Below are positions 27,105-36,920 of a stretch of DNA of 64,000 nt, piece by piece. The notes under the pieces were generated by a model. That model was not told where the DNA came from. It saw nothing but the letters and a program-made list of their open reading frames with translations, and did no database searches. Each line of letters begins with the position of its first letter. Within the stretch, counting starts at the first letter, position 1. The DNA comes from Erythrobacter ramosus (GTDB taxonomy: Bacteria > Pseudomonadota > Alphaproteobacteria > Sphingomonadales > Sphingomonadaceae): positions 248,001 through 312,000 of the forward strand of contig NZ_WTYB01000002.1 in the NCBI RefSeq assembly GCF_009828055.1, in the 5' to 3' direction. The position numbers and the translations under genes were made by a program.

Positions 27105-27296
27105 ATGCGCCGCAGCCTGGTTCTCACTGACGAGACCGCCCGCCACTGGTTCCGGGCGAGCCTGCCGCCGCATGTGAAGCGCGATCTCATCCCGATCCCG
27201 GCCGAGGCTTTGTGGCGGCTCACCATGGCGGATGTGCGCGGCGTCGCCAGCACCTACGTGGCCACGACGCTCGCGATTTTCGCCTTTATCATCTAA
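27105..27296 (+). CDS. Hypothetical small protein (63 aa) with C-terminal membrane helix
   Basis: I do not recognise this family. The sequence begins MRRSLVLTDETARHWFR, has an amphipathic middle (PPHVKRDLIPIPAEALWRL) and ends in a short hydrophobic segment, VATTLAIFAFII. AGGGAGA lies 9 nt before the ATG and the codon use matches its neighbours, so it is probably real. Its last 8 bp overlap the end of the convergent transporter gene. Confidence 0.6.
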   Translation: MRRSLVLTDETARHWFRASLPPHVKRDLIPIPAEALWRLTMADVRGVASTYVATTLAIFAFII

Positions 27297-28614
27297 GGGA
27301 TTCGACTTCGGCGTCTCGCAGCGCTTCAGTGGCGTGCAACTTGCGCGCAAGCTGCGCCGAGAACACGCACAGGATCAGGCTCAGCAACAGCTGCTCCTCA
27401 AGCGGGATACCGAAGAACCCGAGCGCACCGGCAACCCCTGCGCCGATCACCATGAAGATCGAAGAAATGAAGTTGTTGGCCGCAACCGAGCGGGAGGCCT
27501 CCGACTTGTCGACCCGCGTGGTGAGGAAGGCATAAAGCGGCACCACGAACATCCCGCCCGCCACCGCAATCAGCAGCAGATTGAACGTCAGCACGAGCGC
27601 AAGCGGCTGGGCGAGAAATTCCCACACGGTGAACAGCTCGCCTTGCGGCTGGAGGTTCCACATCCGACACACACCGTAAAAGGCGATCAGCAGCACACCC
27701 AGCACCAACACCGAGCGCGCCGAATATCGCGCCGAGATATCGCCTTTAAGCAGTGCATTGATCGACACCGAACCAATCGCGATCCCGGCCGAGAACGCCA
27801 CCAGCAACACTGCTGCGACCTGCTTGTCCGCCAGTAGCACGTTCTTGGCGAGCGGGATGAACTGCACCGAAAGGATCGCGGCAATCGCCCAGAAGTAGCT
27901 GATCGCCAACACTGAATAGCGCAGTTCGAGGTTGCCCATCGAGAAGGCTATCAATGATTTCGAGGCGCGGATCGGGTTCCAGTCGACTGTGTTTTCGTCG
28001 CTCTGCGCAGGCGCTGGCGGCACCCAGCGGCAGGTGACATAGCCGATCAGCGCGATCACGATCACGCCAACAATGGAATACATGATCGGCATCGCGCCGC
28101 CGAGCATCATGCCGACGAGGATCGCGACGTAAGTGCCAGCCTCAACCAGACCGGTGCCCGCCAGCACCTCATCCTTGTGGAGGTGCTGCGGCAGGATCGC
28201 GTATTTGATCGGGCCGAAGAAGGTCGAGTGAACCCCCATCGCAAACAACGCCACGAACATCAGCGGAATCGCGAGGCTTTCGATCTGCACGCCCTTGGCC
28301 GCCAGCAGCAGCCCCGTGGCACCGACCGACATGATGAGGATTTCCGCAAACTTGATCCAGCGGATGATCTTGGTCTTGTCGCGCATATCGGCGAGCTGGC
28401 CCGCAGTGGCCGAGAACAGCACAAAGGGCAGCACGAACAGCGCCGTGGCCACGCCGCTGATCAGCGTCTCCATCTCAGGCGAATCGTAGACCTGATAGAC
28501 CACGAACAGCACCATCGCGTTCTTGTAGAGATTGTCGTTCAATGCATTGAGCAACTGGGTCAGGAACAGCGGCAAAAATCGCCGCTGGCGCATCAGGTGT
28601 GTCGATGTGGTCAT
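27289..28614 (-). CDS. MFS transporter, LplT-like (lysophospholipid transporter family)
   Basis: This 441-aa protein has about twelve transmembrane helices. The N-terminus FLPLFLTQLLNALNDNLYKNA and the later GVHSTFFGPIKYAILPQHL are typical of the LplT branch of the major facilitator family, which flips lysophospholipids inward across the inner membrane. The acyltransferase domain often fused or adjacent is absent here, so recycling would need an enzyme encoded elsewhere. The neighbouring divergent gene is pgsA, also a phospholipid gene. Confidence 0.85.
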   Translation of the reverse strand: MTTSTHLMRQRRFLPLFLTQLLNALNDNLYKNAMVLFVVYQVYDSPEMETLISGVATALFVLPFVLFSATAGQLADMRDKTKIIRWIKFAEILIMSVGATGLLLAAKGVQIESLAIPLMFVALFAMGVHSTFFGPIKYAILPQHLHKDEVLAGTGLVEAGTYVAILVGMMLGGAMPIMYSIVGVIVIALIGYVTCRWVPPAPAQSDENTVDWNPIRASKSLIAFSMGNLELRYSVLAISYFWAIAAILSVQFIPLAKNVLLADKQVAAVLLVAFSAGIAIGSVSINALLKGDISARYSARSVLVLGVLLIAFYGVCRMWNLQPQGELFTVWEFLAQPLALVLTFNLLLIAVAGGMFVVPLYAFLTTRVDKSEASRSVAANNFISSIFMVIGAGVAGALGFFGIPLEEQLLLSLILCVFSAQLARKLHATEALRDAEVESLR

Positions 28615-28777
28615 GCGATGATTACGCTGGCGCTTCCCTGTGAGTTACCGCGACATAGCGGGCGTACAGGCTTTCACAAGAGCGCAAGGGTAGCGCGTCC
28701 CTGACCGCATCAATGTGGGGGAAGTCGGGACGAGGGGTTTTGCAGCGGGTCTTGCCGCGCTAGAGCGGGGATCAACC

Positions 28778-29386
28778 ATGTCGAGCCTTCCCAATATCCT
28801 CACGCTCTCGCGCATCTTTGCGGTGCCACTGCTGGCGTTCTTCCTATGGTGGCCGGAATGGCGGCTAGGATATCTGATCGGCTTCGGGCTGTACTGCATC
28901 ATTGCGCTGACGGATTACCTTGATGGCTACCTTGCGCGCGCGCAGGGTACGGTGTCGAAGATGGGCACCTTCCTTGATCCGATTGCGGACAAGATCATGG
29001 TGGCCGCGGTCATTCTGGTGCTGACCGCGCAAGGATATCTGCGCGGGCCTTATGCGGGCGATGTCCATGTGATCGCCGGGCTGGTCATTCTGGTGCGCGA
29101 GATTGCGGTGTCGGGCCTGCGCGAATTTCTGGGCGGGCTTCAGGTCTCGATGCCGGTCTCCAGGCTCGCCAAGTGGAAGACAACCTTCCAGCTTGTGTCG
29201 TTGGGCGCGCTGATCCTTGGCGGGGCTGTGCATGGGCAGCCGTGTCAGTCGGTGTTTGAAGGCTGCGGCACGATCGCCGAAAGCTGGGTGCATCTGATCG
29301 GGCTGGTCAGTCTGTGGACTGCCGCAGTGCTGACCTGCGTGACGGGATGGGATTACCTGCGGGTCGGCCTCAAGCATATGGATTGA
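28778..29386 (+). CDS. pgsA: CDP-diacylglycerol-glycerol-3-phosphate 3-phosphatidyltransferase
   Basis: This enzyme makes phosphatidylglycerol phosphate in the inner membrane. The complete CDP-alcohol phosphotransferase motif D-x2-DG-x2-AR-x8-G-x3-D-x3-D is visible from Asp46 to Asp71 (DYLDGYLARAQG onward). The N-terminus MSSLPNILTLSRI is typical of PgsA. Length is 202 aa from the ATG at 28778; in-frame codons upstream lack a good start context. Confidence 0.95.
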   Translation: MSSLPNILTLSRIFAVPLLAFFLWWPEWRLGYLIGFGLYCIIALTDYLDGYLARAQGTVSKMGTFLDPIADKIMVAAVILVLTAQGYLRGPYAGDVHVIAGLVILVREIAVSGLREFLGGLQVSMPVSRLAKWKTTFQLVSLGALILGGAVHGQPCQSVFEGCGTIAESWVHLIGLVSLWTAAVLTCVTGWDYLRVGLKHMD

Positions 29387-29454
29387 GACGCCTGATCCGG
29401 GCTAGCAAATTTTCCGGTGGCAGTGACACCGCGCTTTGGATTACAACCTATTGA

Positions 29455-29802
29455 ATGGAGAGGCAGGGGTTACCCTCAGCAAAGGATTACGCCCGCTTGC
29501 TCGCCAATGAGGCGAGGAGGCTTCAGCAAGAGGCGCGCGACGCGCTCGAGCAAGGTAACTATACCCGCGCCTCCGCGCTGATCGGCGATGCCGAATTGCT
29601 GGCCGAGGATGTCCATCACCTCGTCAGCGAACTCGAGCGGCACGAGATCGGTGGGCTGATGATGCTCGACGATTACGATGTGAGGGAAGTGGCGCTGCGC
29701 GCGCCTTCGCGTTTGCGGATACGTTTCGCGCTGCCCCCGCGCCGGGTGCGCGTGGCGCTCGGCGCCAGCTTCCTGATGAGCCTAGCGCTGACCGAGTGGT
29801 AA
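29455..29802 (+). CDS. Hypothetical protein (115 aa), helical N-terminus
   Basis: No family was recognised. Residues 8-65 are a charged helical stretch (ARLLANEARRLQQEARDALE and following) resembling a single TPR-like hairpin, and the C-terminus has basic segments and a short hydrophobic patch (VALGASFLMSLAL). The start ATG lies 69 bp after pgsA. It may be co-transcribed with pgsA. Existence as a gene is likely from length and codon bias. Confidence 0.6.
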   Translation: MERQGLPSAKDYARLLANEARRLQQEARDALEQGNYTRASALIGDAELLAEDVHHLVSELERHEIGGLMMLDDYDVREVALRAPSRLRIRFALPPRRVRVALGASFLMSLALTEW

Positions 29803-29907
29803 GGCGCAGCGCTCGGCATGCTGCTTGATGATCGCAAGCACATTGTCCTGAACATCGCCGAGCATCTGCTCGCCCCACAATTCCAGATATCCGCCAAATC
29901 AATGGTT

Positions 29908-30804
29908 TCAACCGGCGCGCAGTTCCTCGGCCAGCAGTTGGAAATCGCTTTCGCGCGGGGAGTTCTTGCGCCAGGCGAGCACAATCTCGCGCTTGGCGGT
30001 AGGGCTGTCGACGGGCCGCGCGACCACTTGCGTCCCAGCGAGAATGCCCGCCTTCAGCGCCATCTCCGGTAGCATGGTCAAACCGAGGTCGTTGTCGACC
30101 AGTTGTACGAGCGTGTGCAGGCTTGTGCCGATCATTGCCGCGCTCGCGCGCAGTTCGGCGCGGTTGCACGCCGCCAGAGCATGGTCGCGGAGGCAGTGCC
30201 CATCCTCCAGCAGCAGCAAGCGGCCCTGATCGATCATGTCAGGTTTGATGCTGGCAGGCGGATCGCGCGGATCGTCCTTCGGAAAGGCGATAAACAGGCG
30301 GTCGTCGGAAATATGGGCAATCGCCGCATCGCCGGTGTCGAAGGGCAGGGCCAGCAGCACGCAATCGACTCGCCCGTGATTGAGCGACTCTAGCGCGTCG
30401 TGGCTCGTCTCCTCGCGCAGCAGCAGCTTAAGGTCGGGCCGCTCGCGCTTGAGGCGCGGGAGCATTCGGGGCAGCAGGAAGGGGGCGATGGTCGGGATCA
30501 CGCTCATCCGCAGCTCGCCCGAGAGCGGCTTGCCCGAGGCCTGCACCAAATCGGCCAGTTCCTCAGCTTCGCGCAGCAAGCGGTTGGCTTTGGCCACCAC
30601 CTGTTCGCCCAGCGCGGTGAAGCGCACCACGCGGCGCGAACGTTCGACCAGCGTCACACCAAGGAGCGATTCCAGCTCGCGGAGGCCCGCCGACAGCGTC
30701 GATTGCGACACGAAGCTGGCATCGGCGGCTTTGCCGAAATGCCCGTGTTCATGAAGCGCTACGAGATATTGCAGCTGCTTGATGGTGGGGAGGTAGGTGG
30801 ACAC
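29908..30804 (-). CDS. oxyR: Peroxide-sensing LysR-type regulator OxyR
   Basis: This 298-aa LysR-type regulator has an N-terminal winged helix (TIKQLQYLVALHEHGHFGKAA) and a periplasmic-binding-like sensor domain. The redox pair is present: Cys204 in LEDGHCLRDHAL and Cys213 in AACNRA, spaced nine residues apart as in E. coli OxyR Cys199/Cys208. It should activate peroxide-defence genes when oxidised. No catalase or ahpC gene is next to it; it lies 9 bp after rnd. Confidence 0.93.
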   Translation of the reverse strand: MSTYLPTIKQLQYLVALHEHGHFGKAADASFVSQSTLSAGLRELESLLGVTLVERSRRVVRFTALGEQVVAKANRLLREAEELADLVQASGKPLSGELRMSVIPTIAPFLLPRMLPRLKRERPDLKLLLREETSHDALESLNHGRVDCVLLALPFDTGDAAIAHISDDRLFIAFPKDDPRDPPASIKPDMIDQGRLLLLEDGHCLRDHALAACNRAELRASAAMIGTSLHTLVQLVDNDLGLTMLPEMALKAGILAGTQVVARPVDSPTAKREIVLAWRKNSPRESDFQLLAEELRAG

Positions 30805-30813
30805 TGGCGCGCG

Positions 30814-32052
30814 CTACTCCGCCGCCAGCGTATCGGGATCGCCTTCGTGCTCAGCGGCGGGCTCAAGCTCAGTCGCGACCACCACCACATCGTCGATATG
30901 CGTCATCTTCAGCTTCCCGCGCTCCACCGCGAAGGCCAGCTTGCCTTCGACCAGATCGAGCGCGTCCTTGCCGAACACTTCGAAGCGCCAGCCTTGCAAC
31001 ACCGGCAGATCGCGCGCGCCGGCGGCCAGCGCTTCCATCTCGTCAGCGCGGGTGAGCAGGCGCGGGGCGACGTCGATTTCGCGGGCGCGGATCTTCAGCA
31101 GCAGTTTGAGCAGATCGGCCACCAACGCGCCTTCCTTGCCGAGCGGGGCACCCTGCTTGATCTTTTCGGGCATCTCGTCCTTGGGCAGGGGCTCGGCGTC
31201 GGCAAGGATCTTCATCAACCGCTTGCCGATGTCATTGTCGCGCCACGCCGCCGAAAGTCCGCGCACCTTGGCCAGATCGGCCTGCGTCTTGGGCGGGTGG
31301 CTAGCGATGTCGGCAAGGGTTTCGTCACGCATGATCCGGCCGCGCGGGATGTTCTTGTGCTGCGCCTCGCTCTCGCGCCATCCGGCGAGCGCCTTCATCC
31401 GGCCGAGCACCAGCGGATTGCGACCCGGCTGGCGGATGCGTTTCCACGCCTGACCCGGATCGGTAATGTAGTTCGACGGATCGGCGAGCTTTTCCATCTC
31501 CGCATCCAGCCACAGCCCGCGCCCGGTCTTGATCAGCTTTTTAAGGATGCGCGGGAAGATCGTGGCAAGGTGCGTCACGTCGCCGATGGCATATTCGATC
31601 TGGCGGTCGCTGAGCGGGCGGCGGCTCCAATCAGTAAAGCGCGCACCCTTGTCGATGGTGAGGCCCATCCAGGTTTCGACCAAGTTGGCATAGCCGATCT
31701 GTTCCGACTGGCTGATTGCCATCATCGCGATCTGGGTGTCGAAGATCGGATGCGGGGTCCGCTGCGTCAGGTTGACGATGATCTCGACATCCTGCGACCC
31801 GGCGTGGAAGACCTTGAGCACGTCTTCATTGCCGCACATCAGATCGAGAAGCGGTTTCAGATCAATGCCCGGCGCCATCGGATCGATCGCGGCCGCTTCT
31901 TCGGTATTGGCGATCTGCACGAGGCACAGTTCGGGCCAATAGGTGTTCTCGCGCATGAATTCGGTGTCGACCGCCACGAATTCGGACTTGGCGAGGCGGG
32001 TGCAGAGGTCGGAGAGAGCCTCGGTTGTGGTAATCAGCGGATGGATTTTCAT
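30814..32052 (-). CDS. rnd: Ribonuclease D
   Basis: This 3'-5' exoribonuclease trims tRNA precursors. The DEDD exonuclease domain has Asp29 and Glu31 in FVAVDTEFMRE, the second Asp in KVFHAGSQDVEI and the last in YAIGDVTHLA, followed by an HRDC domain around residues 215-290. Length is 412 aa. A cysteine-poor acidic tail is present. It reads in the same direction as oxyR and is divergent from aspS, with 256 bp between them in which no clear promoter was seen. Confidence 0.95.
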   Translation of the reverse strand: MKIHPLITTTEALSDLCTRLAKSEFVAVDTEFMRENTYWPELCLVQIANTEEAAAIDPMAPGIDLKPLLDLMCGNEDVLKVFHAGSQDVEIIVNLTQRTPHPIFDTQIAMMAISQSEQIGYANLVETWMGLTIDKGARFTDWSRRPLSDRQIEYAIGDVTHLATIFPRILKKLIKTGRGLWLDAEMEKLADPSNYITDPGQAWKRIRQPGRNPLVLGRMKALAGWRESEAQHKNIPRGRIMRDETLADIASHPPKTQADLAKVRGLSAAWRDNDIGKRLMKILADAEPLPKDEMPEKIKQGAPLGKEGALVADLLKLLLKIRAREIDVAPRLLTRADEMEALAAGARDLPVLQGWRFEVFGKDALDLVEGKLAFAVERGKLKMTHIDDVVVVATELEPAAEHEGDPDTLAAE

Positions 32053-32308
32053 GTCATCTTTTCGCGGTTAGCGAGCGGAGTGCCGCCCTCGGGGCCGTGC
32101 CCCATCACTGTGAACGCTGCCAAACCCGCAGCGCGCTTACTCTGATACAGTCAAAATGGAAAAGAGTTTAGATGCAGGGCCGTGATGCCCACAGATCGCG
32201 GCGCCCATGGCCGGTCGGGTTCGCTTGTGCATCCCCTACTGGATTTGTGCCGCCCGCTCGCTTAGAGGCGCGCCTTCGCAATCCTTACAGTGTCGGACAG
32301 TCAAAAAA

Positions 32309-34099
32309 ATGCACCCCTATCGCACGCATACCTGCGCACAGCTTACCTCCGCTCATGTCGGCGAGACCGTCCGCCTGTCGGGCTGGGTGCATCGCAAGCG
32401 CGATTTCGGCGGGTTGCTGTTTGTCGATCTGCGCGATCATTACGGCATCACCCAGATTGTCGCCGATGCAGATTCGCCCGCGCTGGCGGTGCTGGACCGG
32501 CTCCGCGTGGAATCGGTCATCACCATCGAAGGTAACGTCAAGGCGCGCTCGGCCGAGACGGTGAACCCGCGCCTCGCGACGGGTGAGGTTGAGGTTTATG
32601 CGCGGCACATCACCGTGCTGAGCACCGCGGAAGAACTACCTTTGCCCGTGGCCGACGAACAACCTTACCCTGAGGATATCCGCCTCAAGTACCGGTTCCT
32701 CGATCTGCGCCGCGAGACGTTGCACAAGAACATCATGACCCGCGTGGCGGTGATCGCTGATATGCGCCAGCGGATGGGCGCGGTGGGCTTCAACGAGTTC
32801 TCGACTCCGATCCTGACGGCGTCCTCGCCCGAAGGCGCGCGCGACTTCCTCGTGCCGAGCCGCATCCATGCCGGCAAGTTCTATGCGCTCCCTCAGGCGC
32901 CGCAGCAGTACAAGCAGCTGCTGATGGTCGCGGGCTTTGATCGCTATTTCCAGATCGCCCCCTGCTTCCGCGACGAAGACCCGCGCGCAGATCGGCTGCC
33001 GGGCGAGTTCTATCAGCTCGATCTCGAAATGAGCTTCGTCACCCAGGAAGAGGTGTGGGAAACGATGGAGCCCGTCATTCAGGGCACCTTCGCGGCGTTT
33101 GCGGGCGACAAGGCCGTGACCCCGGCGGGCGAGTTCCCGCGCATTCCTTATGACGAGGCGATCCTCAAGTACGGCAGCGACAAGCCCGATCTGCGCAACC
33201 CGCTGATCATCAGCGATGTTTCGGCGCACTTCACGCAGTCAGGCTTCGGCCTGTTTGAAAAGATCGTCGGCGGCGGCGGTGTCGTCCGCGTGATCCCCGC
33301 GCCTGCCACGCATGAAAAGAGCCGCAAATTCTTCGACGACATGAACGACTGGGCGCGCAAGGAAGGTTACGCGGGCCTCGGCTATGTCACCCGCAAGGGC
33401 GGGGAATTCGGCGGCCCGATCGCGAAGAACCACGGCGCTGAGCGCATGGCCGAACTTTATGCCGAGCTTGGCCTTGGCGAGAATGACGGACTGTTCTTCG
33501 CTGCGGGCAAGGATGCCGACGCTGCCAAGCTGGCGGGCGCCGCGCGCATCCGCGTGGGCGAGGAATTGGGCCTGATTGACGAAAGCCGCTTTGCGCTGTG
33601 CTGGATTGTCGATTTCCCGTTCTACGAATGGAACGACGACGAGAAAAAGGTCGATTTCAGCCACAACCCCTTCTCGATGCCGCAGGGTGGGATCGATGCG
33701 CTGAATGGGCAAGACCCGCTGACGATTAAGGCGTTCCAGTACGATCTGGTCTGCAACGGTTTCGAAATCGCCTCCGGGTCGATCCGCAACCATATGCCGG
33801 AAACGATGGTGAAGGCGTTCGAGGTCACCGGCCTGACGAAGGCGGATGTTGAGGAGCGCTTCGGCGGGATGTACCGCGCGTTCCAATACGGCGCGCCGCC
33901 GCACGGGGGCATGGCCGCTGGCGTTGACCGGATCGTGATGCTGCTGTGCGGCGCGAAGAACCTGCGCGAAATCTCGCTCTTCCCGATGAACCAGCGTGCC
34001 GAAGATCTGCTGATGGGCGCGCCGAGCCCGGCCGAGCCGCGATCCTTGCGGGAACTGCACCTTCGCGTGGTTGAACCGCAGGCGAAGCCGGCAACCTGA
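32309..34099 (+). CDS. aspS: Aspartate-tRNA ligase
   Basis: This 596-aa class II synthetase charges tRNA-Asp. The N-terminal OB-fold anticodon-binding domain ([20 protein letters not shown]) is followed by the catalytic core, with motif 2 region [20 protein letters not shown] and motif 3 near [14 protein letters not shown], and the GAD insertion domain between. Alphaproteobacterial AspRS is often non-discriminating and charges tRNA-Asn too; this cannot be decided from the sequence alone. The ATG at 32309 begins MHPYRTHTC; longer in-frame starts look non-coding. Confidence 0.97.
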   Translation: MHPYRTHTCAQLTSAHVGETVRLSGWVHRKRDFGGLLFVDLRDHYGITQIVADADSPALAVLDRLRVESVITIEGNVKARSAETVNPRLATGEVEVYARHITVLSTAEELPLPVADEQPYPEDIRLKYRFLDLRRETLHKNIMTRVAVIADMRQRMGAVGFNEFSTPILTASSPEGARDFLVPSRIHAGKFYALPQAPQQYKQLLMVAGFDRYFQIAPCFRDEDPRADRLPGEFYQLDLEMSFVTQEEVWETMEPVIQGTFAAFAGDKAVTPAGEFPRIPYDEAILKYGSDKPDLRNPLIISDVSAHFTQSGFGLFEKIVGGGGVVRVIPAPATHEKSRKFFDDMNDWARKEGYAGLGYVTRKGGEFGGPIAKNHGAERMAELYAELGLGENDGLFFAAGKDADAAKLAGAARIRVGEELGLIDESRFALCWIVDFPFYEWNDDEKKVDFSHNPFSMPQGGIDALNGQDPLTIKAFQYDLVCNGFEIASGSIRNHMPETMVKAFEVTGLTKADVEERFGGMYRAFQYGAPPHGGMAAGVDRIVMLLCGAKNLREISLFPMNQRAEDLLMGAPSPAEPRSLRELHLRVVEPQAKPAT

Positions 34100-34175
34100 C
34101 GCCTTACTTCGCGGTTGTTTGCCAAGGCAAAGGCTGCAAAACCCCCGCTGGGATACAGCAAAGGGGGAGCGCTTG

Positions 34176-35159
34176 ATGCGGGCATGGTTGTTGGTCGGAG
34201 GAATTCTTGCAGGCCTCGGCAGCGCCCCGTTGCGCGCCGAGACGATCCCTGTCGCAGGGATCTATGCGGCAGGGACTGATGCGCCATCCCGCGCGCGATC
34301 AATTGCGATTGCGGGCTTTGCCGGGAGGGGCGGCGAACGGCTCGCCTTTGCGATCGACACGGCGCTGCGCGGCGCGGTTATCGAGGGCCGCCCGTGGTTC
34401 GATCTCACCTTCGCCGAGCCCCCACGCGGCTCCACCTATACCTATGACCGCGATGCCGATCCGGCCGCCTATCGCGGCGGCGCGGACGCGGTGATGCGCG
34501 GTATCGCCGATGTCGAATGGCGCGACACCGACAGCGGCACCAAGGAGGTGGAGGAATGCGTCACCAGGGATGATCGCGGCAAGTGCTCGGAAAAGAAGAA
34601 GATCAACGTGCCCTGCCGCGCCCGCAACGTGACGCTGCGCCCCGAACTGCGGCTGGTCTCACGCGAAGGCGAACTGCTCTATGCCAAGGGCGACGTGCTC
34701 ACCACCAGCCGACGCTTCTGCAAGGACGAAGACGGGTCGCCTTCGGTCGATTCGATGGTTGAGGAACTGGCACGCGGTTTTGCCAACGCCGTGCGCCGCG
34801 ATCTCGCTCCCGAATTCCGGGACGAGGAAATCCGCGTTCTTGAAAGCCGCGATGGCGTGACCAAACCGGATCAGGCCATCTTCCGCACCGCCTTGCGTTT
34901 GACCAAGACCGATGTGTCCGAGGCCTGCGCCGTTTTCGGGGACCTGAGGGCTAATAACCCCAGCAGCGTCTCCATCTTGTTCAATATCAGCCTGTGCATG
35001 GAACGTCTGGGCGAGTTGGAGGCAGCAACCCAGCTTTACGATGAGGCGCTGGCGATCAGCCCGCGCAAGGCAGAACCGCGCGAGGGCCTTGCCCGCATTG
35101 CTTCGCGTCTGCGCGCCAAGGCCCAGCGTCAATTGCATGAAGACGCGCTGTCACGCTGA
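34176..35159 (+). CDS. Secreted hypothetical protein with C-terminal TPR-like region (327 aa)
   Basis: A signal peptide (MRAWLLVGGILAGLGSAPLRA) is followed by a mixed alpha/beta domain with a Cys-rich insert (ECVTRDDRGKCSEKK, then PCRAR) and a C-terminal helical repeat that looks like a TPR (ILFNISLCMERLGELEAATQ, then YDEALAISPRKAEPREGLAR). The protein is probably periplasmic or outer-membrane associated. I do not recognise the N-terminal domain. GGGGGAG lies 8 nt before the ATG. It stands between aspS and acpP without operon links. Confidence 0.75.
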   Translation: MRAWLLVGGILAGLGSAPLRAETIPVAGIYAAGTDAPSRARSIAIAGFAGRGGERLAFAIDTALRGAVIEGRPWFDLTFAEPPRGSTYTYDRDADPAAYRGGADAVMRGIADVEWRDTDSGTKEVEECVTRDDRGKCSEKKKINVPCRARNVTLRPELRLVSREGELLYAKGDVLTTSRRFCKDEDGSPSVDSMVEELARGFANAVRRDLAPEFRDEEIRVLESRDGVTKPDQAIFRTALRLTKTDVSEACAVFGDLRANNPSSVSILFNISLCMERLGELEAATQLYDEALAISPRKAEPREGLARIASRLRAKAQRQLHEDALSR

Positions 35160-35240
35160 CTGTCATCCCCACTTGCGCTTGTCCGCGCCGTTCATTAGGG
35201 CGGGGCGACTTATTCTAACCCCAGTTCAAGAGGGAATACC

Positions 35241-35477
35241 ATGAGCGATACTGCCGACCGGGTGGCCAAGATTGTCGTCGAGCATCTCGGCGTGGAAGCT
35301 GACAAGGTCACTCAGGATGCGAGCTTCATCGATGATCTCGGTGCAGACAGCCTCGACATCGTCGAACTGGTGATGGCCTTCGAAGAGGAATTCGGTGTCG
35401 AAATCCCCGACGATGCGGCCGAGAAGATCACCACCGTCGGCGACGCGACCAAGTACATCGAAGAGCACAAGGGCTAA
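35241..35477 (+). CDS. acpP: Acyl carrier protein
   Basis: This 78-aa acidic protein carries the growing acyl chain on a phosphopantetheine at Ser37 within [11 protein letters not shown]. The four-helix sequence is canonical for fatty-acid-synthesis ACP. AGAGGGA precedes the ATG. It is followed by a hairpin and a terminator-like stem before fabF, so it can be expressed in excess over fabF. Confidence 0.98.
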   Translation: MSDTADRVAKIVVEHLGVEADKVTQDASFIDDLGADSLDIVELVMAFEEEFGVEIPDDAAEKITTVGDATKYIEEHKG

Positions 35478-35547
35478 CACCCGCAAGGACGCCCCGGTGT
35501 CCGCGCCTGCCAGCAGCTTGCCCGTTCGGCAAAAGGCGGGGCATTTG

Positions 35548-35568
35548 TCCGGCAACACATTTGCCGGA
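35548..35568 (+). repeat. Hairpin between acpP and fabF
   Basis: TCCGGCAA and TTGCCGGA are perfect 8-bp arms around CACAT. No T-run follows. It lies 70 bp after the acpP stop and could stabilise the 3' end of the acpP transcript. Confidence 0.6.
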
Positions 35569-35587
35569 GCGCGGATCAGGGCTTAGA

Positions 35588-35626
35588 CAGGCTCAGCCCT
35601 AGGCGGGTTGGGCCTGTTGCCTTTTT
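35588..35626 (+). terminator. Intrinsic terminator or attenuator between acpP and fabF
   Basis: CAGGCTCAGCCC pairs with GGGTTGGGCCTG (12 bp, two G-U pairs) around a 5-nt loop and is followed by TTGCCTTTTT. It ends only about 30 nt before the fabF start, leaving little room for a separate fabF promoter, so partial read-through is likely. Confidence 0.75.
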
Positions 35627-35656
35627 GCAAGCCGGCCCCTTTATCGGAGAACGCGA

Positions 35657-36916
35657 ATGCGCCGTGTGGTTGTTACCGGGCTTGGTCTCGTCACCCCGCT
35701 TGGAGCCGATGTCGAAACGACATGGGCGAACCTGATTGCGGGGAAGAGCGGGGCGGGCCAGATCACCCGGTTCGATGCCTCGAACCAGAAGTGCACCATC
35801 GCCTGCGAGGTGAAGGGCAAGGATCATCCCTGGGGCTTCGACCCTGACAAGCGCGTGGATCACAAAGTCCAGCGTCAGGTCGATCCCTTCATCATCTACG
35901 GCATTGATGCGGCTGGCCAGGCGCTCGAAGACGCTGGCCTTACCGACATGACGCAGGCCGAAAAGGAGCGCACCGGCTGCTCGATCGGTTCGGGCATCGG
36001 CGGATTGCCGGGGATCGAAATCGAGAGCGTCAATCTCCACGAACGTGGGCCGTCGCGTGTTAGCCCGCACTTCGTACACGGGCGGTTGATCAACCTCATC
36101 ACCGGTCAGGTGCAGATCAAGTACGGCTTCATGGGTCCGAACCACGCCGTCGTGACCGCCTGCTCCACCGGCGCGCACTCGATTGGTGATGCGGCGCGGA
36201 TGATCATGGCAGACGATGCCGACGTCATGCTGGCGGGCGGGGCGGAAAGCACCATCAATCCGCTCGGTATCGCCGGCTTCGCGCAGGCGCGTGCGCTCAA
36301 CATGAGCATGAACGACCGCCCGACCGAGGCGAGCCGTCCCTATGATCGCAATCGTGACGGCTTCGTCATGGGTGAGGGCGCGGGCGTGATCGTGCTTGAG
36401 GAATACGAGCGGGCCAAGGCGCGCGGCGCGAAGATCTATGCCGAAGTCACCGGCTATGGCTTGTCGGGCGATGCCTATCACGTCACCGCCCCGCACCCGG
36501 AAGGCAAGGGCGCGGAATTGGCGATGCGGATGGCGCTGAAGAAGGCGGGTCTCGGACCGGGCGATATCGATTACATCAACGCCCACGGCACTTCGACTAT
36601 GGCCGACACCATCGAACTTGCTGCGATCAAGCGCGTGCTGGGCGAAGGGCTGGGAGGGGCTTCGATGTCCTCGACCAAGTCTGCCATCGGCCATTTGCTG
36701 GGCGGCGCGGGCGCGGTCGAAGCGATCTTCTGCATCCTGGCGATGCGTGACGGGATCGTGCCGCCGACCTTGAACCTGCATGATCCCGACGAAGGCACCG
36801 AAGGGATCGACCTCGTGCCTCTAGTGGCGAAGAAGCGTGAAGTGCGCGCCGTGCTGAACAACAGCTTCGGCTTTGGCGGCACCAACGCTTCGATCATTAT
36901 GCAAAAGGTCGACTGA
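35657..36916 (+). CDS. fabF: Beta-ketoacyl-ACP synthase II
   Basis: This condensing enzyme elongates acyl-ACP by two carbons. The catalytic triad is visible: Cys169 in VVTACSTGAHS, His near 311 in NAHGTSTMADT and His near 346 in AIGHLLGGAGAVEA. GFGGTNAS is close to the C-terminus. Length is 419 aa. The ATG follows ATCGGAGAA. It is separated from acpP by a terminator-like stem and is followed after 4 bp by mltG. Confidence 0.97.
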   Translation: MRRVVVTGLGLVTPLGADVETTWANLIAGKSGAGQITRFDASNQKCTIACEVKGKDHPWGFDPDKRVDHKVQRQVDPFIIYGIDAAGQALEDAGLTDMTQAEKERTGCSIGSGIGGLPGIEIESVNLHERGPSRVSPHFVHGRLINLITGQVQIKYGFMGPNHAVVTACSTGAHSIGDAARMIMADDADVMLAGGAESTINPLGIAGFAQARALNMSMNDRPTEASRPYDRNRDGFVMGEGAGVIVLEEYERAKARGAKIYAEVTGYGLSGDAYHVTAPHPEGKGAELAMRMALKKAGLGPGDIDYINAHGTSTMADTIELAAIKRVLGEGLGGASMSSTKSAIGHLLGGAGAVEAIFCILAMRDGIVPPTLNLHDPDEGTEGIDLVPLVAKKREVRAVLNNSFGFGGTNASIIMQKVD

Positions 36917-36920
36917 TCCG

